Source: Budorcas taxicolor | Lineage: Eukaryota > Chordata > Mammalia > Artiodactyla > Bovidae | Assembly (NCBI RefSeq): GCF_023091745.1 | Contig: NC_068913.1 | Span: 19,238,001-19,302,000, forward strand | Reading direction: 5' to 3' | DNA: 64,000 nt | Shown: one piece after another, positions 46,387 to 58,019 of the stretch | Position numbering within the stretch: position 1 is the stretch's first letter | Layout: every line of letters starts with the position of its first letter | Position numbers and translations under genes: made by a program | Notes under the pieces: model-generated | Told to the model about the DNA's origin: nothing | The model's input: only the letters and a program-made list of their open reading frames with translations | Database searches by the model: none

Positions 46387-47700
46387 ATGGGAAATAACCA
46401 ATCCACTTCCTGACAGATACCTTTGAGATGCACCCTTGATAACTGTAAGCTATTTGATCCTCTAACTCTAAGGAGAAGTCACTTAAAATTCTTTTGTGCC
46501 ACTGCATGGCCACACTATCCTCTGGGGGACAAGGAACAGTGGCCTGAGGATGGACGTTTAAATCACAATACCATCCTACAGCTAGATTTATTATGCAAAA
46601 GACAAAGGAAATGGACAGAGATCCCCTGTGTCCAAATTTTCTTCAAATTAAGAGATATGAAGGAACTGTGTCTTAAGTATGGGATTGTTGTATGCCCTAA
46701 AAGTGAGCCTGCTAGGCAAATGGTGTTCAGCACAGACAATTAAGAGGAAGGGCCTCCCCTTAAAGGCTCACCTCCCATGGCTCCCATGCCTGGTGCTCCT
46801 TCCAATTGTGTTCCCATATCTGGAAGCGCCCCCTCCACAGAAGCCAACTTGAGTATGTCCCTTAGTGGAAACTAGAGGAGAATTCGGACCAACCCAGGTC
46901 CAAAAGCACTTCTCCCTCTTTGAACTAAGACATATCAAACAAGACCTGGAAAGCTATACAGATGACCCAGGCAAATATATCAATACCTTCCAACACATTA
47001 CCTTGGCCTTTGATTTGACATGGAAAGACATCATGGTTGTATTTAGTCAAACTTTATCTGACTCTGAGCATGCTAGAGTCTTAAAGGAAGCCTGAAGGTA
47101 TGCTATGGGGCTTCACATGTCAAGCAATAAATATCCAGTAGGGGAAATTGCAGTCCCCTCCTCAGATCTTAATTGAAATTATAATGACCCTGATCACATC
47201 TGGGAAAGGGATCATTTTCTGATCTGTGTGAAGGCAGGACTGAAAGCAGCCCAGCAAAAAGTAATCAGCTGTGCCCAGGTCTCAGCAATAACTCAGGAGT
47301 CCAACAAAAACCCCAGTTGCTTTTCTGGAAAGGCTAAAAGAGGCCCTTGAAAAGTTTACCAATCTGAACTTAGACTCTTAGGAGGGATAGGTGATTTTAA
47401 AGGACAAATTCCTGTTCCAATGCTCATCAGATATCAGAATAAAATTGCAACAGCTACAGCAGCAGGACCCTGCTGCCTCTTTAGATGAGATGGTCCAGAC
47501 AGCCACTAATACTTTTTATAACAAAGAACAGAAGAGGGAGGCCAAGTTCCAGGAAAGGGAGAAAAGGAAAGAGACAAAGCATGCCCCAATGCTGGCTGCC
47601 CTCCAGGGAAGCCCTATGGAAACCCCAAGTCCTTGAAGGACAAGGCACAGGGCAAATGCCTAATCTGAAGACGGATGTGACATTGGGCCAAAGACTGTCC
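46387..47700 (+). pseudogene. gag: ERV gag relic
   Basis: The ATG at 46387 opens MGNNQSTS, a plausible N-myristoylation start, and is closed by TGA at the ninth codon. The matrix-like part lies at 46423-46740. The capsid part is recognisable at 46865-47095 (FELRHIKQDLESY, NTFQHITLAFDLTWKDIM). The C-terminal capsid and major-homology area follows at about 47300-47510. A charged nucleocapsid-side linker (EKRKETKHAP) and one remnant zinc-knuckle end (HWAKDCP near 47680) close it. At least three frames are used and several stops interrupt it. Confidence 0.88.
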
Positions 47701-47917
47701 AAACTGTGACAAGTCTCCTAAAATGGCTTGCTACTAATCCCATTAATTGGGACATTGGATGGTACTCTGCCCTTGGGACCCAAGAGCCCCAAGGTCAAGT
47801 GTCAAGCCTTCCCTCATGATGGTTCAACAGGAATGAAGTGGCCCTCTCCAGCCAGCCCACCTATCACAAATAACCATCCTGGGGCTGGAGCCAAGGATGC
47901 AACTGGATGTGGCAAGT

Positions 47918-48325
47918 AGGCCCAAGAATTTCTAGGTTGACACAGGGGCTACATACTCTATTCTAACCTCCTACTCCAGAGCCTTTCCTCCCAAACCTGT
48001 AGCATTTTGGATGCTATAGGAAAAACAATTACTAAAATATTCATCTAAGCACTTCTTTGTTGCTGGGATGGACACATATTTTCCCACAAGTTTCTGGTGG
48101 TCCCTGAGTGTCCTACTCCCTTATTGGGAAGAGATATACTCACTAAACTGGGGACCACCTTTGTGATGAGAAGCTTTTCAGCCCCTAGAGCCCTACAGCT
48201 TCTAGTTACTACTGAGGAACCCATTACACCCTCTCCAATACAGAGGGACCTAAAACTATGGAAGGACAAAATTAACCTCCAGGTGTGGGACCAGGGAACT
48301 CCTGGGATGAGCCCACCAAGCTGAA
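47918..48325 (+). pseudogene. pro: ERV protease relic
   Basis: The active-site motif DTGA is intact at 47939-47950, and the conserved C-terminal LLGRDILTKLG lies at about 48121-48153. A stop near 48045 and a frame change separate them. Retroviral aspartic protease processes Gag and Pol; this copy cannot be made as one protein. Confidence 0.85.
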
Positions 48326-49265
48326 TTGATCATCACTGTCCTCTGAGATCCCACTCAGTTTCCTAACTGGAAGCGATACCCCCTCAGAAGAGAAACTTGG
48401 GAAGGATTACAGCCTCTAACAAATAAATTCCTTACCTGTGGGCTATTGGTCTCCACCAGTTAGCCATGTAACAACCCGATACTCTTTGTAAAGGAAAAGG
48501 ATGGAACCTGGTAAATGGTTTAGATCTCTGGATCATAAATGAAACTGTAGTCTCCCTCCATCCCACAGTACCCTATCCCTATGTAATCTTGGGAGAAAAC
48601 ACGCCCACTGCCAAGTGGTTTACAGTCCTGTATCTTGAAGATGCATTCTTTTGCATACCACTGGCTAAAGACCTTCTAGTGGGAGGCTCCAGGAGAAAAA
48701 CAGCAAGAGATGACTTGGACAGTATTACCTCAGAGGTTCAGAGAGGCCCACATATGTTTGGGCAGGCTCTTGGCCAGGATCTCCTAGGTCTGGACTTGGG
48801 ACCTAATGGGAAAATATCACAATACATAGATGACCTACTAATCTGCTCTTCAGATGAGAAAAATGCCCAACAAAATGTAATTCAGGTTCTAAACTTTCGG
48901 CAGAGAGAGGATATAAAGTCTCCCGTGCTAAGGCACAGATGGTCGAGACAAAGGTCACATACCTTGGAGTTCAGATTACACATGGGCCCAGAAGATTGTC
49001 CTCTGATTGAGTACAAGTGATCCTCCAGTTGCCCTCCCCTCTTGCAAAAACAATTCAGAGTTTTCCTGGGGCTAACTGGGTATTGTAGAATCTAGATAAC
49101 CAAATATGGTTTAATTGCCCAGCTTTTATATGAAAATTTGAAGGGATGAGATGATTCAGTCCCATTGATGTGGGGAACTCCTCAAAAGAAGGCAGAGGGT
49201 ATATTAAAACAAGCCTTAACTCAAGCACCTTCCTTGAGGTTGCCAGACCCAGAAAAAGCATTCCA
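48326..49265 (+). pseudogene. pol: ERV reverse transcriptase relic
   Basis: Palm motifs appear in order but in different frames: a YLEDAFFC block (about 48631-48654; aspartate present), a TWTVLPQ block near 48715 in another frame, and the catalytic YIDD at 48823-48834 in an open stretch (48589-49020). Downstream, the connection to RNase H is broken by stops (49017-49020 and others). Non-functional. Confidence 0.87.
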
Positions 49266-50160
49266 ATTTTAAGTTCATGAAAAAGAAGTAATAGCCTTGG
49301 TAGTGTTAGCTCAAAGGTTGGGACCTGAGCCCCAGCCTGTAGCTTACTTATCCAAGAGGCTCAACCCAACCACCCGAGGCTGGCCTCCCTGCCTTCAAAA
49401 TCTTGCAGCTATTGCAATCCTGATAGAAGATGCTTTAAAATTCTCTTTTGGGGGCAAACTAACTATTTCTACAAGCCACCAAGTGTAACAACTCCAAAAT
49501 GGGAGAGGTGATTTATGGATGTCTGATTAAAGAATCATCAGATATCAAGTAGTGCTGATGGAAAATCCAGGCCTGACTATATCCCCTGTGAGGTTCTTAA
49601 CCCAGCCACCCTTCTGCCTACCTCTGAGGGCTTTCCCACTTTCACTCTGGCCTAGAAACCTTGGACCACTGGACAAAACCCCAAGAGGGATTGTTGGAAG
49701 ATCCTCTGACCAATTCTGAGAAATTCTGGTACACTATGGAAGCAGCTTTGTCTTGGATGGAAAAGGAAGAGCCAGAAAAGCAGTAGTCTCCAGTTTTGAG
49801 ACCACAGAGCATAAACTTTTGCCATCAGGTACTTCAACCCAGTTAGCTTAGCTCATAGCCCTGACTCAAACTTTAGAGCTTGGAAAAGGAAAAAGAGTAG
49901 CCATTTACACTGACTCCCAATATGCCTTTCTGGTGCTAAATGTACACACTGCTATTTGGAAAGAAAGAGGCCACTTGACCACCTGAGGACCCCCAATCAA
50001 ATATGGTGACCAAATCCTTAGGCTTTTGGAGGAAATCCATCTGCCCACTGAGGTTTTAGTCTCCCATGGCAAAGGACACTAAAAAGGGAGGATGGAAGTG
50101 GCACAAGGGAACTAAACAGTTGATCAGGCAGCTAAGAGAGCAGCATTACAGAACAATGAC
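49266..50160 (+). pseudogene. pol: ERV connection and RNase H relic
   Basis: The connection segment is open at 49297-49488 (PVAYLSKRLNPTTRGWPPCL). RNase H follows, with a DGSS-type start near 49735 in a damaged frame and the conserved YTDSQYA at 49906-49926. The later part carries several stops. Confidence 0.82.
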
Positions 50161-50299
50161 CTAGTAGGGGTTGCCACCTTAGTTCCACAGGAAAATTTGC
50201 CAGAAACACCTCCATATCCTGAAGGAGGGACTCTTAAAGATGAGAGTGAGGGCTTTCAAGGAGATCATATGGGTGGTTCCAAAAGGAGGGACTCCTTTT

Positions 50300-51370
50300 T
50301 CTGCCTGGGAACCTCCAATGGAAGTTGGTTAACTCTTTACATGCCACCATTCATTTAGGGAAAAAGGCCCTCCAGAGATTACTAGATTCCTTCAGAGGAA
50401 CAGGCCTCCAAATGACTATGACAAGTGATCTCCTCTTGTTCCACTTGCCAATTAAACAACCCCCAAGGAGCTTGAAGACCCGAGCTGGCCCAGCCTTTCC
50501 AATGACATGGCACCTACCCAAGAGAGGACTGGCAGATGGACTTCACCCAGATGCCGTTTCTCAAAGATATAAGTACCTATTAGTCATGATAGGTACATTC
50601 ACAGGATGGATTTAAGGCTTGCTCTCCCACCCAGACTGAGAAAGCTGAGGAAGTGGTCAAAAACAAACAAACAAACAAACAAGCAAACAAACCAAACTGT
50701 TCCATGAAATCATTCTGAGATTTGGTCTGTTCAGGTCATTACGAAGTGACAATGGGATATCATTTATTTCTAAGGTCACCCAAAGAGTCTCTAAAGCATT
50801 GGGCATTACTTATTATCTCTATTGTGCCTGGAGGTCTCAGTCTTCAGGAATAGTAGAAAGAGACAACAAATTCCTAAAATCAGCAGTAACAAAGATAATC
50901 CAGGAGACCTTCCTGGGATGGAACGAGGCTTTACCAATAGCTCTCCTCTGCACCCATATTGTCCCTAAGGAACAGGTTGGTCCTAGTCCTTATGGGATGC
51001 TATATGAGAGACCTTTTGTTTATGTAAAGGAAACATAAACAAACCTTTGTTTATCCAGAGGCTCAGACCCTCCAGTCTTATCCTATGGCCATTGGGCAAT
51101 TCCAATAGGATATACACTTGTGGGGTGTCACCCAGGACCCAAAAGATTCTAAAGAGTCACCACTATATGCTCCAGGAACTCAAGTCCTAATTAAAGCGTG
51201 GAAAGATGGGTCCCCAAAGGCTCAACTCTAGCCCACAGGCCCATACCCTGAAATACTTTCTCCACCCACAGTAGTCAAGGTACCAGGATATGACTCCTGG
51301 ATTCACTACTTATGAGTCAAGCTGTGGAAGAAAACAGAAGAGGACACTCAATACACCTGTGAGCCCCTGG
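50300..51370 (+). pseudogene. pol: ERV integrase relic
   Basis: The zinc-binding region shows an HATIH pair near 50340 and a CSTC pair in another frame near 50440. The catalytic triad is visible: D at 50539-50541 (WQMDFTQMP), D at 50748-50750 (SDNG) and E at 50856-50858, with 35 residues between the last two, the typical spacing. A GPY motif at 51238-51246 marks the C-terminal domain of class I integrases. An (AAAC)n run at about 50659-50693 and several stops break the core. Confidence 0.88.
50659..50693. repeat. (AAAC)n microsatellite inside integrase
   Basis: An aaacaaacaaac-type repeat between the first and second catalytic aspartates. No integrase has such a lysine/asparagine/glutamine run here, so it is probably a later expansion. 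Confidence 0.85.
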
Positions 51371-51399
51371 AGATCTCAGATACCTATTCAGGACTACAG

Positions 51400-51917
51400 A
51401 TGAGTGTCATTCTTATGAACACCCCTAAAATTAGGTTTCTGGGGATAAGATTTTTCAGGACAGCTCTAAAAAGCAAACACAACTTATCAGAGGTTGTACT
51501 CCAAAATAGACAGGAGATAGATCTCCTGATCCCTGAACAAGGAGGGGCTTGAGCCATCTTGAATGAGATGTGGTTTTTTTTCTGGCTAAAGACCTCCAGC
51601 TAAGTTAAGGAAAGTCTCACAGTCCTAAAGAAAAACATTCATACCCTACAGGATTTCAAAGAACGAAGTGAAGAGATCTCCTGGTGGCTACAATCTCTCT
51701 TTGGGGGATTCCCCTGGTGAGGGGAATTTGGAGTTGGCTAATGCCCCTGCTAGTTCTTGTTATCACCATATTGATGCTGCTTATCATTTCTCCATGTATT
51801 ATCAATTGTCTAACCCATTTTGTCTCTGCCCAGGTTAACAAGCTACAAAATGCAGTGCCAGTTCCACAAGGATATATAAAACTACAGCTGACCACGGAAA
51901 ATATCACTCACCCTTGA
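51400..51917 (+). pseudogene. env: ERV env remnant: transmembrane subunit only
   Basis: The ectodomain part of the TM subunit is recognisable at about 51484-51690, with a stop at the position expected for the first cysteine of the CX6CC motif. The membrane anchor and cytoplasmic tail follow at 51684-51917, as an open stretch with a long hydrophobic segment (about 51731-51815). The surface subunit is absent: integrase and TM sequences are less than about 120 bp apart. This leaves no working envelope protein. Confidence 0.82.
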
Positions 51918-52056
51918 ATGGACACAGCTATAAGGACTCTGAGGCTTTAGACTAGCAAGAGAGGGAGGCTCAATTCTCCTCACCTTCCCAGTTCAGTAGA
52001 AAGTAGCCAGAAAGAACTCTATGCCCCTATTCCCAAAGAATTGGGCCTTCTATTGC

Positions 52057-52068
52057 TTGAGGGGGGAA
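52057..52068 (+). promoter_or_regulatory. Polypurine tract of the ERV
   Basis: gaggggggaa directly precedes the 3' LTR start (tgttagg at 52069). This is the expected plus-strand primer of a retrovirus. Confidence 0.85.
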
Positions 52069-52475
52069 TGTTAGGTATTTAGAATAGGAAAAAGAAGTCC
52101 AGAATGGCAGTGGCTAAAAGAGAAAAGAAAAGCCCATGAAAATAGAACAAAGGAAGGTCTGAGGACCGGAATGAGGACCTGAGGTAAAACAAACAGCAGT
52201 CCCGGCTAGCCCAATTTTCATAGGGCAGACCCAGGGGGAGGAGAAAAAACATAAAAAGAAGAGCCAAAATGGTTTGGGGTCTCTCTTCTCTTTGCGTCTT
52301 TTGGGTCGGCATGCCCTCACACCTCAAGGGTGTATTTTCCTTTACTTTCTGAATAAAACTGAGCTGTAACACAGAGATGTAACACTGGTCCAACCTATGG
52401 CTGTAATGCTGGTCTGTCACGGCAATTTTTTGTTGCAATGAGAGAGATCCAAGGAAATTACAAACTCCCCCCACA
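52069..52475 (+). repeat. 3' LTR of the class I ERV
   Basis: 407 bp, tgttagg to ccccaca. It has a TATA-like ataaaaag at 52251-52258 and aataaa at 52352-52357. It has only two copies of the unit of about 24 bp (three in the 5' LTR), a short T-run, and an extra 9-bp stretch (gaggaccgg) near 52160. It is followed by the duplication attt. Confidence 0.93.
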
Positions 52476-52479
52476 ATTT

Positions 52480-52814
52480 GATGTACAAAATAGATAACCA
52501 GAATTAGAAGCCAAATAAAAACAAAGAAAATTAAGGTAGTGGTAATTGAGGGTGATCCAAGAGAGCACATTCACATTATTAAGAAGGAAGATCCATCCAC
52601 ATATAGTCCTAAGGTCAAAAAACATACCCAGCCTTGGAGTCAACCAGTCTCATCTACTTATTTTGTGGATTACAGTGCATTTAAAAAGTCAAATTAAAAA
52701 AAAAATTAAATCCTTTGAATTCCAATTTCATAAAGCTAATATAGCAAAGGGTTTTAAGTAGCTGAATTTCTAGCTACTGTAATTCCTCATTGGAGACTGA
52801 CATGATGATATAGC
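52480..52814. other. No gene seen; ERV to BovB spacer
   Basis: Unassigned sequence between the provirus and the next BovB. Confidence 0.4.
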
Positions 52815-55598
52815 AGGTCCATGAATCAAGGCAAACTGGAAGTGGACAAACAGGAGATGGCAAGAGTGAACGTTGACATTCTAGGAATCAGCAAACTAAA
52901 ATGGACTGGAATGGGTGAATTCAACTCAGACGACCATTATATCTACTATTGTGGGCAAGAATCCCTTAGAAGAAATGAAATAGCCATCATAATCAACAAA
53001 AGAGTCTGAAATGCAGTACTTGGATACATTCTAAAAAAAATGACAGAATGATCGTTGTTGGCTTCCAAGGCAAACTATTGAATATCACAATAATTCAAAT
53101 CTATACCCTGGCCAATAATGCTGAAGAAGCTGAAGTAGAATGATTCTGTGAAGACCTACAAGACCTTCAAGAACTAATACCCCCAAAAGATGACCTTTTC
53201 ATTATAGGGGACTGGAATGCAAAAGTAGGACGTCAAGAAACATCTGAAATAACAGGTAAATTTGGCATTGAAGTACAGGATGAAGCAGGCCAAAGGCTAA
53301 CAGTATTGTCAAGAGAACACACTGGTCATAGCAAACACCCTTTTTTAAAAACACAAGAGAAGACTCTACAAATGGAGATCACCAGATGGTCAATACTGAA
53401 ATCAGATTGATTATATTCTTTGCAGCCAAAGATGGAGAAGCCCTATACAGTCAGCAAAAACAAGCCCAGGAGCTGCCTGTGGCTCAGATCATGAACTTCT
53501 TATTGCTAAATCCAGACTCAAATTGAAGACAGTAGGGAAAACCACTAGACCATTCAGGTATGACCTAAATCAAATCCCTTACGACTATACAGTGGAAGTG
53601 ACAAACAGATTCAAGGGTTAGATCTGATAGAGTGCCTGAAGAACTACGGATGGAGTTTGGTGACATTGTACAGGAGCCAGTGATCAAGATCACCCAAAAG
53701 AAAAAGAAATGCAAAAGGCAAAATGGTTGTCTGAGGAGGTCTTACAAACAGCTGTGAAAAGAAGAGAAGGGAAAGGCAAAAGGGAAAAGGAAAGATAAAA
53801 GCATCTGAATGCAGAGTTCCAAAGAATAGCAAGGAGAGAGAAGAAAGCCTTCCTCAGTGATCAATGCAAAGAAATAGAGGAAAACAATACAATGGGAAAG
53901 ATTAGAGATCTCTTCCAGAAAATTTGAGATTCCAAGGAAAATTTTTATACAAAGAGGGGCACAATAAAGGACAGAAATGACAAGGACCTAACAGAAGCAG
54001 AATATATTAAGAGGTGGCAAGAATACACAGAAGAACTGTACAAGAAAGATCTTCACCACCCAGATAATCACGATGGTGTGATTACTCACCTAGAGCCAGA
54101 CATCCTGGAATGTGAAGTCAAATGGGCCTTAGGAAGCATCACTATGAACAAAACTAGTGGAGGTGATGTAATTCCAGTTGAGCTATTTCAAATCCTAAAA
54201 TATGATGCTGTGAAAGTGTTGCACTCAATATGCCAGCAAATTTGGACAACTCAGCAGTGTCCACAGGACTGGAAAAGGTCAGTTTTCATTCCAATCCCAT
54301 AGAAAGGCAATGCCAAAGAATGATCAAACTACCTCACAATTACACTCACCTCACAGACTAGCAAAGCAAAGCTCAAAATTCTCCACGCCAGGCTTTAACA
54401 GTATGATAATCGTGAACTTCCAGATGTTCAAGCTGGTTTTAGAAAAGGCAGAGGAAACGAAGATCAAATTGCCAACATCTGCTGGATCATCGAAAAAGGA
54501 AGAGAGTTCCAGGAAAACATCTACTTCTGCTTTGTTGACTATGCCAAAGACTTTGACTCTGTGGATCACAACAAACTGTGGAAAATTCTTAAAGAGATGG
54601 GAATACCAGAACATCTGACCTGCCTTCTGACAAATGTGTATGCAAGTCAAGAAGAAACTGTTAGAATCAGACATGGATCAACAGAATGGTTCCAAACCTG
54701 GATAGGAGTACATCAAGGCTGTATATTGTCACCTTCTTATTTAGCTTATAAGCAGAGTATATCATGAGAAATGCTGGGCTGGATGAAGCACAGGTTGGAA
54801 ACAAGTTTGCTGAGAGAAATATCAATAACCTCATATGTGCAGATGACACCACCCTTATGGCAGAAAGCAAAGAACTAAAGAGCCTCTTGATGAAAGTGAA
54901 AAAGGAGAGTGGAATAGTTGACTTAAACTAAGGTCATGGCATCTGGTCCCATCTCTTCATGGCAAATAGATGGGGAAACATTGGAAACAATGACAGACTT
55001 TATTTTTTTAGGTTCCAAAATCACTGCAGATGGTGACTGTAGTCATGACATTAAAAGACTTTTGCTCCTTCGAAGAAAAGTTATGACCAACCTAGATAGC
55101 ATATTGAAAAGCAGAGACATTACTTTGCCAATAAAGATCCATCTAGTCAAAGCTATGGTTTTTCCAGTAGTCATGTATGGATGTGAAAGTTGGACTATAA
55201 AGAAAGCTGAGCACCAAAGAATTGATGCTTTTGAACCGTGGTCTTGGAGAAGATTCTTGAGAGTCCCTTGGACAGCAAGGAGATCCAACCAGTCCACCCT
55301 AAAGGAAATAGGTCCTGAATATTCATTGGAAGGACTGCTGCTGAAGTTGAAACTCCAACAATTTTGCCACCTGCTGTGAAGAACTGACTCATTTGTAAAG
55401 ACCCTGATGGTGGTAAAGATTGAAGGCAGGAGGAGATGGGGATGACAGAGGATAAGATGGTTGGATGGCGTCACTGACTCAATCGACATGAGTTGGAGTA
55501 AACTCCTGGAGTTGGTCATGGACAGGGAGGCCTGTCGTTCCTAGTCCATAGGGTCGCAAAGAGTTGGACATGACTAAGTGACTGAACTGAACTGAACT
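52815..55598 (+). mobile_element. Long BovB LINE (endonuclease to 3' end), decayed
   Basis: Forward BovB of about 2.8 kb. Endonuclease domain from 52821 (NQGKLEVDKQEMARVNVDIL); the linker; the RT fingers near 54078-54302 (HLEPDILECEVKWALGSITM); the RT palm near 54541-54900; the C-terminal region open at 54936-55379; then the 3' end. The YADD position reads CADD near 54838-54849. Many stops and frameshifts. It carries more substitutions than the BovB copies inside the ERV, so it seems older. Confidence 0.9.
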
Positions 55599-56025
55599 AA
55601 CATAGTAGGATCCTGCACTGAAAAATTAGGCCTATGTTGTGAACTCCAACTCTTTTATAAATTCTAATATTTAATTGGAAAATATAAACAGTATTTTTTA
55701 TTATATTAGAATAAGAACCATGATTATGAGTAAAGATTGTTCTTCCTTTAAAAATAGTATGGCAAACTCTAGTGTCGGAACTTGGCCCACATTAAAACCT
55801 AAAGACACTGAAGTGATAAAGTGATACCATTAAAACGAGATAGTCATATATTCACAGGGCAGGGTTAAAGACATCCAAACAAATCTATTGGAAATGAAAA
55901 TATTAACATCAGTTTTTACTTGCAATCTCAGCTAATTATAAATTTTGACCAGTATGCAGGATGACTGAAGTGACTTAGCAGCAGCAGCAGCAGTAGGCAT
56001 TTCTTTGGTAAAGAACTGAGAACTA
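55599..56025. other. No gene seen; short Bov-A tail and AGC tract near 55960-55995
   Basis: gatgactgaagtgacttagc followed by (AGC)n looks like an orphaned Bov-A 3' end. The rest is unassigned. Confidence 0.5.
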
Positions 56026-56141
56026 GGGGACTTCCCTGGCAGTTCATTGGTTAAAGCTCTGCTTTCCCCATACAGGGGGCACAGGTTGGATCCCTGGTCA
56101 AAGAACTAAGACTCCACAAGCTGCATGGTATGCCAAAAAGA
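56026..56141 (+). repeat. CHR-type tRNA-derived SINE
   Basis: gggacttccctggcagttca, gttggatccctggtcaaaga and acaagctgcatggtatgcca with an A-rich end. The same family as the SINE at 14923. Confidence 0.78.
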
Positions 56142-57201
56142 ATTAGTAATACTAGTGGTTATTTCTTGGTGAGGTGTTATTATAGGTTTTTTCTACTTTT
56201 TCATTTTTATGTTTCTGTACTTTCTGATATTGTTAAATAATTTTCCACAATTAATTTTGTCAATACTTTAAAAAATAGATTGCTACTTTTATATTAAACA
56301 AAGAGAATTGAAAACTATGAAAAAGCCCCGTCCTGTCTTTACACTTATCTTTACACCTTGTTTCATATCCCTAGATTTCATGTTCTGATTTCAAAATTTG
56401 CAAAAACTCCCAGAAACTGGCTTATTATATCAAATTGTTTTAGTTTGCCAAAAAGGAGACAGCTGAAACAAGTATTTTTGTTTCTGTCCTCTTTGAAAAT
56501 ATTTCATTTGCCTCATGGAGGAAGTATGAAAATCAGCATTTGACCATAATTTGTGAATCAGTATCTCTGCATTTGAACATAGTAGAATTTGGACAGAATC
56601 AGAGTTAAAACTAGTACTTAGTTTCCTTGTCCTGCTATTTCTTCTCTCTTCTGAAATTACCCCTTCTAACATGATTAATATCTAAAGAAAATCTTAAAAC
56701 TATTCAAAGTCCACTATTATTACAAGCCTAAAATCAAATTTGAGATTATCAGATTAAGACAATTCACATTCTCAATCAAGCTTGTGAGATTTGCCTACTT
56801 CCAAATGCAATACTTTTATTTGAGTTTCTATTAAGTTTTCCTATGCCCAATGGTCCTAGCTGTTCAGATGGCCTTCCATTTTATCTACACAGCAATGAAA
56901 AATTGAGTCTTTCTTTACCTTGAGATATGTAGGTTTCTGAAACTTATATAAATAAAATCCAAATGAGATGCTATTTTTGAAAAAGACATTCTAGTCTGAT
57001 ATTTGTGCTTGGAGTTTATAGAAAGCATGGAGAGATCCATTACTACCTTAAGCAGACAGTACAGTTTATTTCTATAATGAGGTGTTTCCTTCACTTTTAG
57101 TATAGTTCTTGCTGTGTGATATCTAATTTATATTCATTTTCTATTGTCTCTGACATAAATACCTTTTATAAATCTTAATTTCTTTGATCATTTTTTCTCA
57201 G
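56142..57201. other. No gene seen; region upstream of the candidate exon
   Basis: Unassigned AT-rich sequence. It ends with a polypyrimidine tract (cattttttctcag at 57189-57201) that would serve as the acceptor of the following candidate exon. Confidence 0.4.
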
Positions 57202-57442
57202 GAAAATAGCACAGGGGGAAATTAAGGATTTTCTCTGTCAGTATGTGTACTCAGTAACTGATTCAGATACACAACCTAGGATTGCAATCAGTGTTCCAGA
57301 ACTCTCAGAAATCCTGGACATGAAATGTATAGGAGTTCAGTTACAAGAGGATCAAATGTTTGTGCTGCACTTTGAATTTATAAGGGAAAGTGAAATGGAT
57401 TGTCACTTCTTTAATACCTATTGGTTTAGAATTCCTTCATAA
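57202..57442 (+). CDS. Unrecognised candidate terminal coding exon
   Basis: Behind a good acceptor (ttttttctcag ending at 57201), 80 codons run without a stop from 57203 to TAA at 57440-57442. They include SVPELSEILDMKCIGVQLQE and FVLHFEFIRESEMDCHFF. The composition is protein-like (mixed hydrophobic/acidic, alternating pattern). It matches none of the repeats here. The base before the first full codon implies phase 2. An attaaa lies at 57687-57692. I do not recognise the family. It could be the last exon of a gene whose other exons lie outside or within unassigned DNA, an exon of a pseudogene, or chance. Confidence 0.4.
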
Positions 57443-58019
57443 CCTCTCTACAATATAATCTAAAGTAGTGCCATCTCTAACTTTGTTTCTTTGCAATTTA
57501 GTTTGCTCTTAAAATTGCAATTGTTTTTGATAAAAAAAAAACTTGTCTACTTGACAACCTCGATAGAAAAAAGAAAATAGAAAACAGAGATACGAAAGAC
57601 AAAGGAAAAAAGAGTCAGGAAAAGCAAAGGGACTAATGTAAAATTTAGAATTTGTAGACTTAGCCTACAAGTTCCCCCAAGTACCAATTAAACTAAATAA
57701 TATATATTTATAATTCAAACTGCATTTGCAAACCATAGATTTCATTCTTTCTGAGAATATCAGTAGTCATTCTTAATAAGATATAAATAATAAGCTAAGA
57801 TTTTTCTTTGTTTTTGAATAAGCCAAAGGCTTGATTTTTAACTTAGGTTAATATGTGTTTGGATATATTTCCCTCTGCAAAGATTTTTCTCTTTTTTTTG
57901 GTGGGGCGATTGGAAAGCAGACATAGGAAAAACACAGAAAAGGTAATAAAGGTGAGAAAGGGAGTTGGTCAGTATAAATCTCATTCTACACAGCTACCTT
58001 CTAATTAAGTATTGGAGTT
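57443..58019. other. No gene seen downstream of the candidate exon
   Basis: Unassigned AT-rich sequence. It could be 3' untranslated sequence if the candidate exon is real. Confidence 0.35.

Larger units (their letters stand above)
39850..52475 (+). mobile_element. Class I (gammaretrovirus-like) endogenous retrovirus, full-length but decayed
   Basis: A complete provirus: LTR, primer-binding site, leader, gag, pro, pol, env remnant, polypurine tract, LTR. It is flanked by the 4-bp duplication attt (39846-39849 and 52476-52479). Removing the two nested BovB elements leaves about 8.8 kb, a normal proviral length. Class I assignment rests on the gag capsid region, the protease/RT arrangement, the GPY/F integrase motif and the 4-bp duplication. 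Every gene carries stops and frameshifts, so it cannot produce virus. Confidence 0.92.

Noticed and set aside
52079..52570. 163-codon antisense open stretch over the 3' LTR
   Set aside because: Runs through the LTR and into flank with no family resemblance. The same type of stretch occurs opposite the 5' LTR (40227-40490).
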